DNA of 61,054 nucleotides from Prochlorococcus sp. AG-402-G10 (GTDB lineage Bacteria > Cyanobacteriota > Cyanobacteriia > PCC-6307 > Cyanobiaceae): positions 1 to 61,054 of the forward strand of contig QCHT01000010.1 of assembly GCA_003279445.1 (NCBI GenBank). Reading direction: 5' to 3'. Positions 1-8,735 of the stretch are shown here, piece by piece. The notes under the pieces are model-generated. The model was not told the origin of the DNA. It worked only from the letters and a program-made list of their open reading frames with translations, and did no database searches. The position numbers were made by a program, and so were the translations under genes. Position 1 is the first letter of the stretch; every line of letters begins with the position of its first letter.

Positions 1-116
1 CATCCGCAGTTGAAACAAAGTTGTTAACTAAGTCAAAGATGATCATATACGGTATCCCTTCGTTAAGGATGGGTCGAAGCACTGATACGATTCCTTTATA
101 TCATTCAAGATCTTGA

Positions 117-1460
117 GTGTCTCTAGGCAAAGTTCTAATTGCTAATCGAGGCGAGATTGCCTTAAGAATACTCCGCAGTTGTAGGGAGTTAGGGATTGCA
201 ACAGTTGCGGTCTATAGCACTACTGATCGTAATGCATTACATGTTCAACTAGCTGATGAAGCTGTTTGTGTAGGTGACTCACCTAGTAATAAAAGCTATT
301 TAAATGTTCCAAATATTATTGCTGCAGCTACATCTAGAGGTGTAGATGCGATTCATCCTGGGTATGGATTTTTAGCGGAAAATGATCGATTTGCTGAAAT
401 TTGCAAAGATCATGGAATTGTTTTTATTGGTCCATCGCCACATGCAATTAGATCAATGGGAGATAAAGCGACTGCGAAAGCAACGATGATGAAGGTGGGA
501 GTCCCCACTGTCCCTGGTAGTCAAGGTTTATTAGAAAGTTGTGAGGAAGCCGCTTCTCTAGCAAGTGAAATGGGATACCCGGTAATGATAAAGGCTACTG
601 CTGGAGGCGGTGGAAGGGGTATGAGATTAGTTAATAGCGCAGAGACTATTGAGGAGCTTTTCAAGGCTGCTCAGGGCGAATCAGAAGCTGCATTTGGCAA
701 TGGTGGCTTGTATATGGAGAAGTTTATTGATAAACCTCGTCATGTTGAAGTGCAAATCTTGGCAGATAGTTTTGGCAATGTGGTGCATTTAGGCGAAAGA
801 GATTGTTCGATCCAACGTAGGCATCAGAAATTATTAGAGGAATCACCAAGTCCCGCTTTAGATAAGGAGTTGAGGCTTCGAATGGGTCAGGCAGCAGTAT
901 CAGCAGCAAAAAGTATCAATTATGAAGGAGCCGGAACGGTTGAATTTCTTCTTGATCGATCAGGAAATTTTTATTTTATGGAAATGAATACTCGTATCCA
1001 GGTTGAACATCCAGTTACTGAAATGGTTACAGGAATTGATTTAGTAGCTGAGCAATTACGAATTGCTGGTGGAGAGTCGATTTCCTTTACTCAAGATCAA
1101 GTTCAATTAAATGGTCACTCAATTGAATGCAGAATTAACGCAGAGGATTCATCTCATAATTTTCGACCTTCTCCTGGAAGAATTACTGGTTGGCTTCCTC
1201 CTGGAGGTCCAGGAGTAAGAGTGGATAGCCATGTTTATACCGGTTATGACATTCCTCCTTTCTATGATTCTTTAATCGGCAAGGTGATTGTTTGGGGTAA
1301 TGATCGTGAAACAGCTTTAAAGAGGATGAAGAGAGCCTTAAATGAATGTGCCGTCACTGGAATACCAACGACAATTGACTTTCACTTGAAATTGTTGGAT
1401 CGAGGAGAATTTATAAAGGGAGATGTTCATACAAAGTTTGTAGAGCAGGAGATGCTTTAA
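117..1460 (+). CDS. accC: Biotin carboxylase subunit of acetyl-CoA carboxylase
   Basis: Catalyses ATP-dependent carboxylation of biotin on the carrier protein AccB, the first half-reaction of acetyl-CoA carboxylase, which commits carbon to fatty acid synthesis in the cytosol. The 447-residue product has the usual length. It shows the N-terminal biotin carboxylase domain (opening [14 protein letters not shown]), an ATP-grasp domain with the glycine-rich loop GGGGRGM near residue 163, the signature [11 protein letters not shown] near residue 289, and the C-terminal domain. The start is GTG at 117; a stop codon lies immediately upstream in frame, so it cannot start earlier. It converges with the YggT gene. 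The other acc subunits are not in the window. Identification is secure. Confidence 0.97.
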   Translation: MSLGKVLIANRGEIALRILRSCRELGIATVAVYSTTDRNALHVQLADEAVCVGDSPSNKSYLNVPNIIAAATSRGVDAIHPGYGFLAENDRFAEICKDHGIVFIGPSPHAIRSMGDKATAKATMMKVGVPTVPGSQGLLESCEEAASLASEMGYPVMIKATAGGGGRGMRLVNSAETIEELFKAAQGESEAAFGNGGLYMEKFIDKPRHVEVQILADSFGNVVHLGERDCSIQRRHQKLLEESPSPALDKELRLRMGQAAVSAAKSINYEGAGTVEFLLDRSGNFYFMEMNTRIQVEHPVTEMVTGIDLVAEQLRIAGGESISFTQDQVQLNGHSIECRINAEDSSHNFRPSPGRITGWLPPGGPGVRVDSHVYTGYDIPPFYDSLIGKVIVWGNDRETALKRMKRALNECAVTGIPTTIDFHLKLLDRGEFIKGDVHTKFVEQEML

Positions 1461-1476
1461 TTATTTTCTATTGAGT

Positions 1477-1797
1477 TCATTTTTGAGATAAGACCTGAAT
1501 TAATATTTGTGAGAGGATTCCTTGAGGGCCTACTAGTAACTCCCTTGCAAGACTAACTAGACCAAACCAAATGACTGGAGTGATGTCAACTCCTCCAATT
1601 GGAGCAATAAATTTTCTAAAAATAGATAAAAAGATTTCTGTTGGTAGATAAATCAAAAGCCAAAAGCCATATTCAATCTTCACCTGTGGATACCAGGTAA
1701 GAACAATTCTCATTAAGAAGGCTAATGACCAGGCTGCTAACAGTAAGCTGGCTGAAAAATGAATTGCTGGGAGTGCTTTTATCAAAATTGGCGTCAC
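1477..1797 (-). CDS. YggT/Ycf19 family membrane protein
   Basis: A 106-residue protein with two hydrophobic segments (about residues 12-32 and 68-95) and the YggT-family pattern: a tryptophan/proline motif after helix 1 (LTWYPQVK), then a P-rich loop with FRKFIAPIGGVDITPVIWF. Members are thylakoid or plasma membrane proteins; in chloroplasts and cyanobacteria relatives are linked to c-type haem assembly or thylakoid organisation. The start is GTG at 1797. It converges with accC, with 16 bases between them, and diverges from psbX. The precise role here is inferred from the family only. Confidence 0.85.
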   Translation of the reverse strand: MTPILIKALPAIHFSASLLLAAWSLAFLMRIVLTWYPQVKIEYGFWLLIYLPTEIFLSIFRKFIAPIGGVDITPVIWFGLVSLARELLVGPQGILSQILIQVLSQK

Positions 1798-1883
1798 AAA
1801 GCTCTAAGCATCTGTACATCTATCGTATAAAAATGCTTTTACTTCGTAGGATTGTTAAGCTTTTGCTTTTATAAAGAGCTGTA

Positions 1884-2060
1884 ATGGCTTTTACTTTGTC
1901 AAACCTCCTTTTCAGTGCTGCCGTTTCTAGTCAGGCTGCTACTAACTCAGCTATTGGCATGATTGGTAGTTTTCTTGCGGCTGCAGCATTAATTGTTGTT
2001 CCTGCCGCATCTTTCTTGATTTGGGTGTCACAGAAAGATGCTCTTCAACGAGGACGCTAG
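1884..2060 (+). CDS. psbX: Photosystem II protein PsbX
   Basis: A 58-residue single-helix protein. The C-terminal part, with a long hydrophobic run ([19 protein letters not shown]) followed by the conserved VSQKDAL tail, matches PsbX, a small photosystem II subunit at the edge of the core near cytochrome b559 that affects quinone turnover. An N-terminal stretch of about 20 residues rich in Ser/Ala/Asn precedes the helix, making the protein longer than the roughly 40-residue PsbX of freshwater cyanobacteria; it could be a presequence. Start ATG at 1884. ycf66 follows 86 bases downstream after a hairpin. Confidence 0.85.
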   Translation: MAFTLSNLLFSAAVSSQAATNSAIGMIGSFLAAAALIVVPAASFLIWVSQKDALQRGR

Positions 2061-2094
2061 GACTAGGCAATTCTTGCTTATTTCTTAGACTGGA

Positions 2095-2123
2095 GTAAAC
2101 GAGTTGGATTCCTTCTCGTTTAC
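2095..2123 (+). terminator. Hairpin between psbX and ycf66
   Basis: A perfect 9-base inverted repeat (GTAAACGAG at 2095-2103 and CTCGTTTAC at 2115-2123) with an 11-base loop lies 35 bases after the psbX stop. It lacks a clear T-run, so it may act as a weak terminator or a 3'-end stabiliser of the psbX mRNA rather than a canonical intrinsic terminator. Confidence 0.4.
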
Positions 2124-2146
2124 AACTCATTTCGTGGAGCTTTACC

Positions 2147-3127
2147 TTGGTCAATGCCAGTCTGAATTGGGCCAGCATTGTGGGAATTGCCTTAGCCATA
2201 TGCGGCGGGGGTCTTTATTTCTTGCGATCATTTAAGCCAGCGCTTGCACGTGATTACGACGTATTTTTTGCTGCGATAGGACTTCTTTGCGGAGGGATAC
2301 TTTTTTTCCAAGGATGGCGTTTAGATCCAATTCTTCAATTTGGCCAATTCTTGCTTGCCGGGACTACAGTTTTCTTCGCATATGAGAGTGTTCGCCTTAG
2401 AGGAATTGCTACTGATCAAGCCAGACGCTCTTCTTATTTTGATGAGGAATTTGAATCCCCTTCTCGTTCAAGTTCTGGTTTCAGATCTCGAGGAGAAGAG
2501 GCTTATGATCGATTTCAGGAGTCTGAACCTATTAACCGCAGGTTCTCAGGTAGAGAAACTGTAGAAGATTATGATTCTGTAGAAGAGGATTTCTATCGCT
2601 CCAGACGGAATTCAAGACCAGCGATCCCTGAGCAAGCTGCCAGTAGAAGAAGCAGATCTCAGAGAGATTCTTTGAAATCTGAGTCGCGAGATTCTAGGAG
2701 GATGTCAAGATTTTCAACCAACACTAACTCTGAGGATAGGAATAGAAGATCTACTTTTGGAGATCGCAGAAGCTTTAGGCAAGAAGACAAAAGAGGAAGT
2801 AGACCAAGACCAAACAACCAAACTTCAACAAGATCTAATCAGAGTAGAGACTCAAGTGTGAATTTTAGAGAGAGTGAAAGAAAGTCTAGATCTTCTTCAG
2901 AACGATATGCTCCACCTAAAGGAGCACCTATTGAGAATAGAGCTGAGGATGCAGCTTTTTCTTCGCGGGAATCTCAGGCAGGTTCAAAAAGAGTCTCTAA
3001 TGCAGAGATGCCATCAGAAAGAAGAAGATCATCTGTAAATCCAGATAGAAATCCAACCATTCGAAGAACTAATTCATCTAATGCAGTACCAAGACCTAGA
3101 GACAATACTTCTAGATTTGATGATTAA
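2147..3127 (+). CDS. ycf66: Ycf66 family protein with long Arg/Ser-rich tail
   Basis: Residues 1-95 carry the Ycf66 domain: hydrophobic helices around 10-27, 40-58 and 65-80, with the conserved segments LYFLRSFKPALARDYDVFF and FFQGWRLDPILQFGQ. Ycf66 is a thylakoid-associated family of unknown function found in cyanobacteria and some plastids. Residues 96-326 are a hydrophilic, low-complexity tail made mostly of Arg, Ser, Asp, Glu and Asn, with no predicted fold. The start is TTG at 2147; no ATG in frame fits, and the domain begins right there. It stands downstream of psbX and converges with the Hli gene. The tail is far longer than the domain itself. Confidence 0.88.
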   Translation: MVNASLNWASIVGIALAICGGGLYFLRSFKPALARDYDVFFAAIGLLCGGILFFQGWRLDPILQFGQFLLAGTTVFFAYESVRLRGIATDQARRSSYFDEEFESPSRSSSGFRSRGEEAYDRFQESEPINRRFSGRETVEDYDSVEEDFYRSRRNSRPAIPEQAASRRSRSQRDSLKSESRDSRRMSRFSTNTNSEDRNRRSTFGDRRSFRQEDKRGSRPRPNNQTSTRSNQSRDSSVNFRESERKSRSSSERYAPPKGAPIENRAEDAAFSSRESQAGSKRVSNAEMPSERRRSSVNPDRNPTIRRTNSSNAVPRPRDNTSRFDD

Positions 3128-3162
3128 GAACTTAGGGATGGATTTCTTTTGAGCGCTGAGGT

Positions 3163-3411
3163 TTAAGGAACAAAGCCAGCCCAATGGAGGAATCCTGAAT
3201 GACTAAAAATTTCAATAAGCAAGATTGCGAGAAAACCAACCATTGCAAATCTTCCATTCACTCTCTCTGCATAACCACTCCAACCAAATGATGGAATATC
3301 GGGAGTTGTAGCACTCGGGATATTGTTTAGATCACTATTGTTTTCTTTGGTGCCCTCAGAGTCATTGTTAGAGGATTCCGCTTTAGTTGATTCTGAATTG
3401 GTTGAGTTCAT
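3163..3411 (-). CDS. hli: High-light-inducible (Hli/SCP) chlorophyll-binding protein
   Basis: An 82-residue one-helix member of the light-harvesting superfamily. The chlorophyll-binding signature ERVNGRFAMVGF (residues 49-60) is followed by a membrane helix to about residue 77. Hli proteins bind chlorophyll and carotenoid in thylakoids, dissipate excess energy and help photosystem II assembly. The first 40 residues are a polar Ser/Asn/Glu/Thr-rich extension of unknown role. The gene starts 16 bases after the stop of an ABC exporter on the same strand, so the two are probably co-transcribed. Start ATG at 3411. Confidence 0.93.
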   Translation of the reverse strand: MNSTNSESTKAESSNNDSEGTKENNSDLNNIPSATTPDIPSFGWSGYAERVNGRFAMVGFLAILLIEIFSHSGFLHWAGFVP

Positions 3412-3427
3412 AAAATCAAATTAGCAT

Positions 3428-5413
3428 TTAGCTGAATTGATAGCTAGATGAAGGTTGCAGGCGCCATGAACCATCTCCGCCAAGCTCTAGAACTGATTCA
3501 TGGAAGTCTATAAGTGTTGGTCTGTGCCCAACACTTATGACTGCCAAATCTCTTTTCCTTAAAAGGCTATACAAGTGCTCTTCGGTTTTTATATCTAATG
3601 CGCTTGTGGCTTCATCTAACACTGCAAATCTTGGTGAATTTAAAAGTAATCTGCCAAATGCCAATCTTTGTTGTTCTCCTAAAGATAAAATTCTAGGCCA
3701 ATCTTGCTTAATGCTTAAGTCGGGGTATCGATCTAAAAGTGATGCAAGATTGACTTCTTTAAGTACAGATCTGAGTTGATCATCACTAAATTTGTTTTGA
3801 TCAGTTGGGTAGCAAAGCTGCTCTCTAAGTGATCCTAAAATCATATATGGTTTTTGAGGAATAAATAATAAATCCCCAGTCTTGGGTCTATGAATATTTC
3901 CCTTGATAGGTTTCCATAAACCACTAATCATTCTAAGCAATGATGTTTTGCCGCAGCCAGACGGGCCTACAACTAGTAAACTATCGTTCTGATTGATATT
4001 GATACTTAGGTCAAGAACTATTTTTTTCTTGCTGCTTGGTGGATAAAGATCTGCATCTTTAATAATAATTGAATTATTGGTAATACCTAAAATACTATTA
4101 TCATCTTCAATGATTCGATTGCTAACCTTTTCAACTTTAGATTGAAAGCCTTCTAAACGGCTAATCCCTGCAGTAAATTTTGCTAATTCCTCAATTTGAT
4201 TAACTATAAAAAATAATGAACCTTCTACCATTCCAAATGCAAAACTTGCTTGAATGAATCTCCCATAATCAATTTCACCTGCGAAATAAGGGATTGCCAT
4301 AATTAAATAGGGGAAGAAATTTCCTGCATAATTTATGGAACGCCTCATGACATCTATAATCACTCTCCAGATTATTAGCAGATTAAAGTTTTTAACTACT
4401 TCTGATAATCTTCTTTGGGTCTCTGCTTTTTCAGGCTCTTCACCTGAATAAAAAGCAATTGACTCTGCATTGTCTCGGATATGAACTAAACCATATCTAA
4501 AGTCTGCTTCATAACGCAGTTGATCATAATCAATTCTTACTAGATTTTTTCCTGCTATAATTAGTACACTTGTTGCAAAAGCTGCATAAGCAAATAAGGA
4601 AAAAGTTAGAGTAGTGCTGATACTCCAAAGAATTAAAATATTTAGTGAAAATGTTAGGAATGCATCGAAGATTCCTAGGGTAAATGATAAACTTTGACCT
4701 GTAAAAGCCCTAGTATCATCAGTAATTCTTTGATCAGGATTGTCTACATCGGTTTCCTCTTCATCATTTGGGTTTAGAACATAATATGCCTTATTCTTCA
4801 TGTAATCACCAATTAAACTTTTAGATAACCATTCCCTCCAAATAAGACCTAATTTGTATGTGAAAAATATTTGTGATACACGTATTGGTAGTGCAACTAT
4901 AAAGCAACATGCATATATACCTAATATTTTGTAGAATCCAGCCTCTTGTTTTTCTACTAGAGCATTAGTTAGATCTCTTGCAATAAAACCGATACCTGCA
5001 TTGATTCCATTTACAGCTAGGAGCATTAGAACAATGACTCCAAGTAAAGACCAATGCAGCCATCTTTTATTTCTAAGCTGATGCCTATAATAAAAAAAGC
5101 TTAGGCTTCCTATAAAAAATATTCCTGAAAAAAAGAAGCCCCACCAACTTGACCAAATTGAATGAATAGTGCCTTGAACACCTCCAAAATAGTTTTCTAA
5201 TAGAATTGGCTGTATATTCTCAAGAAACTGTATTAAACCTGTGATTAAAATAAGAACTATTCCACCAACACAAAATAATAGCGATATTAAAAGCCATATA
5301 AAATTCCACCCACTGCTTTGCTCAAGAGGTAAGAAAAAGGGTTGAGCTAATTTCCTTAAACTACTTAATTGATCTTTTAGTGTTCTATTACTTGAAATAG
5401 TTGTTTCAGTCAT
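3428..5413 (-). CDS. ABC exporter half-transporter, ABCD/SbmA-BacA type
   Basis: A 661-residue fusion of a membrane domain (about residues 35-410, around six helices, ABC_membrane_2/SbmA-BacA-like) to an ATPase domain (about 445-650). The ATPase has Walker A (GPSGCGKTS), the signature LSLGEQQR and Walker B (FAVLDEATSALD). This architecture is shared with the peroxisomal fatty-acyl transporter ABCD and bacterial YddA-like proteins, and is expected to work as a homodimer. The substrate is unknown; acyl compounds, peptides or cobalamin are precedents in the family. It lies downstream of def and HIT and 16 bases upstream of the Hli gene. Start ATG at 5413. Confidence 0.9.
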   Translation of the reverse strand: MTETTISSNRTLKDQLSSLRKLAQPFFLPLEQSSGWNFIWLLISLLFCVGGIVLILITGLIQFLENIQPILLENYFGGVQGTIHSIWSSWWGFFFSGIFFIGSLSFFYYRHQLRNKRWLHWSLLGVIVLMLLAVNGINAGIGFIARDLTNALVEKQEAGFYKILGIYACCFIVALPIRVSQIFFTYKLGLIWREWLSKSLIGDYMKNKAYYVLNPNDEEETDVDNPDQRITDDTRAFTGQSLSFTLGIFDAFLTFSLNILILWSISTTLTFSLFAYAAFATSVLIIAGKNLVRIDYDQLRYEADFRYGLVHIRDNAESIAFYSGEEPEKAETQRRLSEVVKNFNLLIIWRVIIDVMRRSINYAGNFFPYLIMAIPYFAGEIDYGRFIQASFAFGMVEGSLFFIVNQIEELAKFTAGISRLEGFQSKVEKVSNRIIEDDNSILGITNNSIIIKDADLYPPSSKKKIVLDLSININQNDSLLVVGPSGCGKTSLLRMISGLWKPIKGNIHRPKTGDLLFIPQKPYMILGSLREQLCYPTDQNKFSDDQLRSVLKEVNLASLLDRYPDLSIKQDWPRILSLGEQQRLAFGRLLLNSPRFAVLDEATSALDIKTEEHLYSLLRKRDLAVISVGHRPTLIDFHESVLELGGDGSWRLQPSSSYQFS

Positions 5414-5633
5414 AGCAATATTATAAGTTCTGATAAATGCAAAGGTAAGAATCTAATTAGGCTCAGTCTATTATTGATCATTACGGATTTTTAGGAAAAA
5501 CTGCATATTTTGATCAAAGCTCATTTTTTTTATACTAACTCTCATAAAGCTTTTCAGTAAAAAAAGATACTATCAAATGATATATTTTCGTGAATTAAAC
5601 TTTAACTATATCTTTGGAAGCCTTTTGAACCAA

Positions 5634-5975
5634 TTATCCAGGAGGCCAGTCTAATTTCCTACCCCCAATGATATGCAGATGAAGGTGGAACACTGTTTGT
5701 CCTGCTTCTTCTCCTGTATTAATAATTGTCCGCCAGTTAGTCAAGCCCTGCTGGCTAGCAATTTTTGAAGAGATTAGGAGAAGATGACCAAGTAATTCTT
5801 TATCTTCTGGACCTGCATCTTTAAGACTCTCAATGGGCTTCTTTGGAATGACAAGTATATGAATTGGTGCTTGGGGCTGAATATCTCTAAACGCTAGACA
5901 AACTGAATCGTTATAAACTTCATCACAAGGTATTTCTCCTTTAATAATGCGACTAAAAATTGTTTCTTCAGTCAT
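5634..5975 (-). CDS. HIT family (HINT-like) nucleotide hydrolase
   Basis: A 113-residue protein with the histidine triad HLHLH at residues 97-101, the defining motif of HINT-type purine nucleoside phosphoramidases that hydrolyse AMP-N or AMP-acyl bonds. The length, the PQAPIHILVIPKKP segment and the C-terminal GG..LDWPPG are typical of bacterial HINT. It is cytosolic and lies 126 bases downstream of def on the same strand. The true substrate in cells is unknown for most members. Confidence 0.94.
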   Translation of the reverse strand: MTEETIFSRIIKGEIPCDEVYNDSVCLAFRDIQPQAPIHILVIPKKPIESLKDAGPEDKELLGHLLLISSKIASQQGLTNWRTIINTGEEAGQTVFHLHLHIIGGRKLDWPPG

Positions 5976-6101
5976 AATTTATCGAAGCTTTTTAGTTAAC
6001 ATTAGATAGAAGGAATTTAGTTCATGACTAGCTATGATTTATTATACTCGTTTATTAAAAGGTAGCTTCTGTGAAAGATTCCCTAGCAATATATTTAAAG
6101 A

Positions 6102-6707
6102 TCAAGAAATAGGTAAGACATCCTTTTTATTAAACCCATTTTCTTTTAACTCTTTCTTTAGTTCACCTTGATCTGTGACTCTGTCAACGAAAAGTACGCC
6201 GTCCAGATGGTCCATTTCATGTTGGATACATCTTGCTAGTAATCCATCTGTGCTTAGTTTTTTAGGTCTTCCCATCTCATCACGAAAATTTACTTTTATC
6301 GAAGATGGTCGTATTACATTAAGGTATACGCCCGGAATACTTAAGCAGCCTTCTTCATAGGTATCAATGGATGCACTGGATTCAGTTATTTCTGGATTTA
6401 TTAGAATTATTGGCGGGGTCGTTGCATTTTCAAGATCTAAATCGATCACTAAGAGTTGTTTGTGAATACCTACTTGTGGTGCTGCTAAGCCAATACCTTT
6501 TGCTGAATACATACTCTGAAGCATTTTCTTTACTAGATCTCGCACAGACCCATCAACTTTGCTGATTCTCTTTGCTGACTGGCGTAAAACCGAATTTCCC
6601 AGAGTATGAATCTTTAACTCAGGAGAAGGAACCGGTTCTTTAGAGACAGTAAGAGATGTCCTCTTTTTCTCTGCATTAATAGCAAGTTGTGAAAAACTAC
6701 GAGCCAA
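6102..6707 (-). CDS. def: Peptide deformylase
   Basis: Removes the formyl group from the initiator methionine of new proteins. The 201-residue product has all three metal-site motifs: GIGLAAPQVG (residues 71-80), EGCLSIPG (metal ligand Cys121) and HEMDHLDG (His163, catalytic Glu164, His167). The N-terminal ~30 residues precede the catalytic core as in other cyanobacterial type I enzymes. The start is TTG at 6707, with no ribosome binding site. It diverges from the S9 peptidase gene across 63 bases. Confidence 0.96.
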   Translation of the reverse strand: MARSFSQLAINAEKKRTSLTVSKEPVPSPELKIHTLGNSVLRQSAKRISKVDGSVRDLVKKMLQSMYSAKGIGLAAPQVGIHKQLLVIDLDLENATTPPIILINPEITESSASIDTYEEGCLSIPGVYLNVIRPSSIKVNFRDEMGRPKKLSTDGLLARCIQHEMDHLDGVLFVDRVTDQGELKKELKENGFNKKDVLPIS

Positions 6708-6770
6708 GGAGGGTTATTTTAATCATTTTTTAATTGTACATTTTTTAAGAACTATTAGATAATTGTTTCT

Positions 6771-8735
6771 ATGAAATTCAAAGGTTCAGCTTCAGGGAGC
6801 ACACAAAATAACTTTAAAAAGATTGAAGCAGAAGATGTTTTTGCTCTTACTCCGAAAATAAAAGAAACCCGATTGCTTGATGATTGGGTTATATGGTTAG
6901 AGCAAAGGCCAAATCAGGGTGGTAGAACTACAGTTTTAATTCGTCGTTGGGGTCAATTTGATTGCCAAGCTCAGGAGTTGACACCTAATCCTAGGAATAT
7001 CCGTAGTCGAATTCATGGTTATGGAGGAGGAGCTTTAACTTTGGAAAGTGTTGGGGATAAGCTTGGTTTGACTTGGGTGGAGGACTCTCATGGTTCCTTG
7101 TGGTATCAAGAGTGGTCAGGTTTGGAGGATTTGTGCGAAGAAGCAGCGACTTTAAAAGAATTAAATCAGCCATTGTGTCTTTGTAGGCCAAAGAATTTTA
7201 ATTTGGGAGATGGATTGATTGATTTAGGGAAAATGATGTGGTTGGGAGTGATGGAAAAAGAAGGTAGAGACTATCTTGTGACATTTTCCTTATTAAAAGA
7301 GTTGCAAGAACCTACTATTATTTATACAGCTAATGATTTTATTGGATATCCGAAATTAAGTCCTAATGCTAAGAAGTTGGCATGGGTAGAGTGGCAAAGA
7401 CCTGACATGCCGTGGGATAACAGTTCACTTTGGGTAGGGAGATTTCTTGATTTTGAGAGATTAGAGTTGATAAAATCAGTAGCGGGAAGTTTTTCTGAAA
7501 GCTGCAAGTCAATATCAGTTTTTCAACCAATTTGGTTTAATGATAATCAAATATTAGTTTCAGAAGATAAAAATGGATGGTGGAATTTACACCTTTTAGA
7601 ACTAGATCATGTTGATGGTTTCATATCTAAATGTAAAAATATTTGGAATATAAAAGCTGAATCAGCGATGCCACAATGGGTTGCAGGAATGTCTACTATT
7701 TCTAAATCTAATGAGCAAATTATAGTTTTAAGTTGTAAGGAATCAATCTGGAGTCTGAATTTAATTAGTGAATGTGGATCTTCAACTAATATTGACTTAC
7801 CTTTTGATGATATGTCTTATTTAGATGCTAAAAATGGTCGTGCTGTATTTATTGGGAGCAACCCTTTTCAAGAATCTACAATTGTAGAAATTGATTTGAA
7901 TAAAAGATTATATAATTTCAAAGTAAGAAAAAATTATTCTTATCCTTTGACTAAAGAACTAATAAGTGTTGGAGAAAATCTTTGGTTTAAGGGATTTAAT
8001 GAATGTAATACTCATGCTTGGTATTACCCTCCTTTACCTATTTTATATGATGAAAATCCTCTTTTAGTGAAGGTACATAGTGGCCCAACATCAATGGCTT
8101 CAAGAGGTTTTAATCTTCCAATTCAGTTTTGGACTTCAAGAGGTTGGGGCGTGTTAGATATTAATTACTCTGGCTCTACTGGCTTTGGCAGAGAGTATCG
8201 AGATCGTCTAAAGAATGGATGGGGCATTGCTGATTCTTTTGATTGTTGTGCAGCGGTTTATGAATTAATCAAACTAGGCAAGGCTAGTATTAAACATATA
8301 GCGATTGAAGGTTCATCTGCGGGAGGGTTCACTGCTTTAAGATGCTTAGCTTCCTCAGAACTTTTTCGAGTTGCTTCTTGTAAATACCCAGTAACTGATT
8401 TAGTTGCTATGTTCAAAGAAACTCATAGGTTTGAGTCTGGTTACTTAGATTACCTGGTGGGAAATTTTAACGAGAGTTCTTTTAAATATAATGAGCGATC
8501 TCCCATTAATAATGTAGATGAAATCTCTACCCCAGTTATATTTTTTCATGGCCTAAAAGATAATGTAGTCTGTTTAGATCAAGTAAGAAAGATGGTAAAT
8601 AAACTAAATAATAATAAAGTACCTGTAGAATTGCATACTTTCGAGAAGGAAGGCCATGGTTTTCGAGATACGAGTGTAAATATTGAGGTATTGAAATTAA
8701 CTGAGAAATTCTTTTTGAAGCATTTGAGACTTTAA
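6771..8735 (+). CDS. S9 family serine peptidase (acylaminoacyl/dipeptidyl peptidase type)
   Basis: A 654-residue protein with an N-terminal beta-propeller-like region (about 1-400) and a C-terminal alpha/beta-hydrolase domain. The catalytic triad can be read: Ser516 in GSSAGG, Asp597 in HGLKDNVV and His629 in KEGHGF. S9C-type peptidases cleave short or N-blocked peptides in the cytosol. No signal peptide is visible. The start ATG at 6771 follows an AT-rich divergent promoter region shared with def. The 3' end overlaps the convergent sufS by 4 bases. Confidence 0.92.
   Translation: MKFKGSASGSTQNNFKKIEAEDVFALTPKIKETRLLDDWVIWLEQRPNQGGRTTVLIRRWGQFDCQAQELTPNPRNIRSRIHGYGGGALTLESVGDKLGLTWVEDSHGSLWYQEWSGLEDLCEEAATLKELNQPLCLCRPKNFNLGDGLIDLGKMMWLGVMEKEGRDYLVTFSLLKELQEPTIIYTANDFIGYPKLSPNAKKLAWVEWQRPDMPWDNSSLWVGRFLDFERLELIKSVAGSFSESCKSISVFQPIWFNDNQILVSEDKNGWWNLHLLELDHVDGFISKCKNIWNIKAESAMPQWVAGMSTISKSNEQIIVLSCKESIWSLNLISECGSSTNIDLPFDDMSYLDAKNGRAVFIGSNPFQESTIVEIDLNKRLYNFKVRKNYSYPLTKELISVGENLWFKGFNECNTHAWYYPPLPILYDENPLLVKVHSGPTSMASRGFNLPIQFWTSRGWGVLDINYSGSTGFGREYRDRLKNGWGIADSFDCCAAVYELIKLGKASIKHIAIEGSSAGGFTALRCLASSELFRVASCKYPVTDLVAMFKETHRFESGYLDYLVGNFNESSFKYNERSPINNVDEISTPVIFFHGLKDNVVCLDQVRKMVNKLNNNKVPVELHTFEKEGHGFRDTSVNIEVLKLTEKFFLKHLRL

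Noticed and set aside
1-116. Upstream region of accC searched for a small gene or RNA
   Set aside because: Only short AT-rich sequence with a weak imperfect hairpin; nothing supportable.
6034-6170. Short plus-strand frame overlapping the def 3' end
   Set aside because: Antisense to the conserved HEMDHLDG end of peptide deformylase and without protein-like features.
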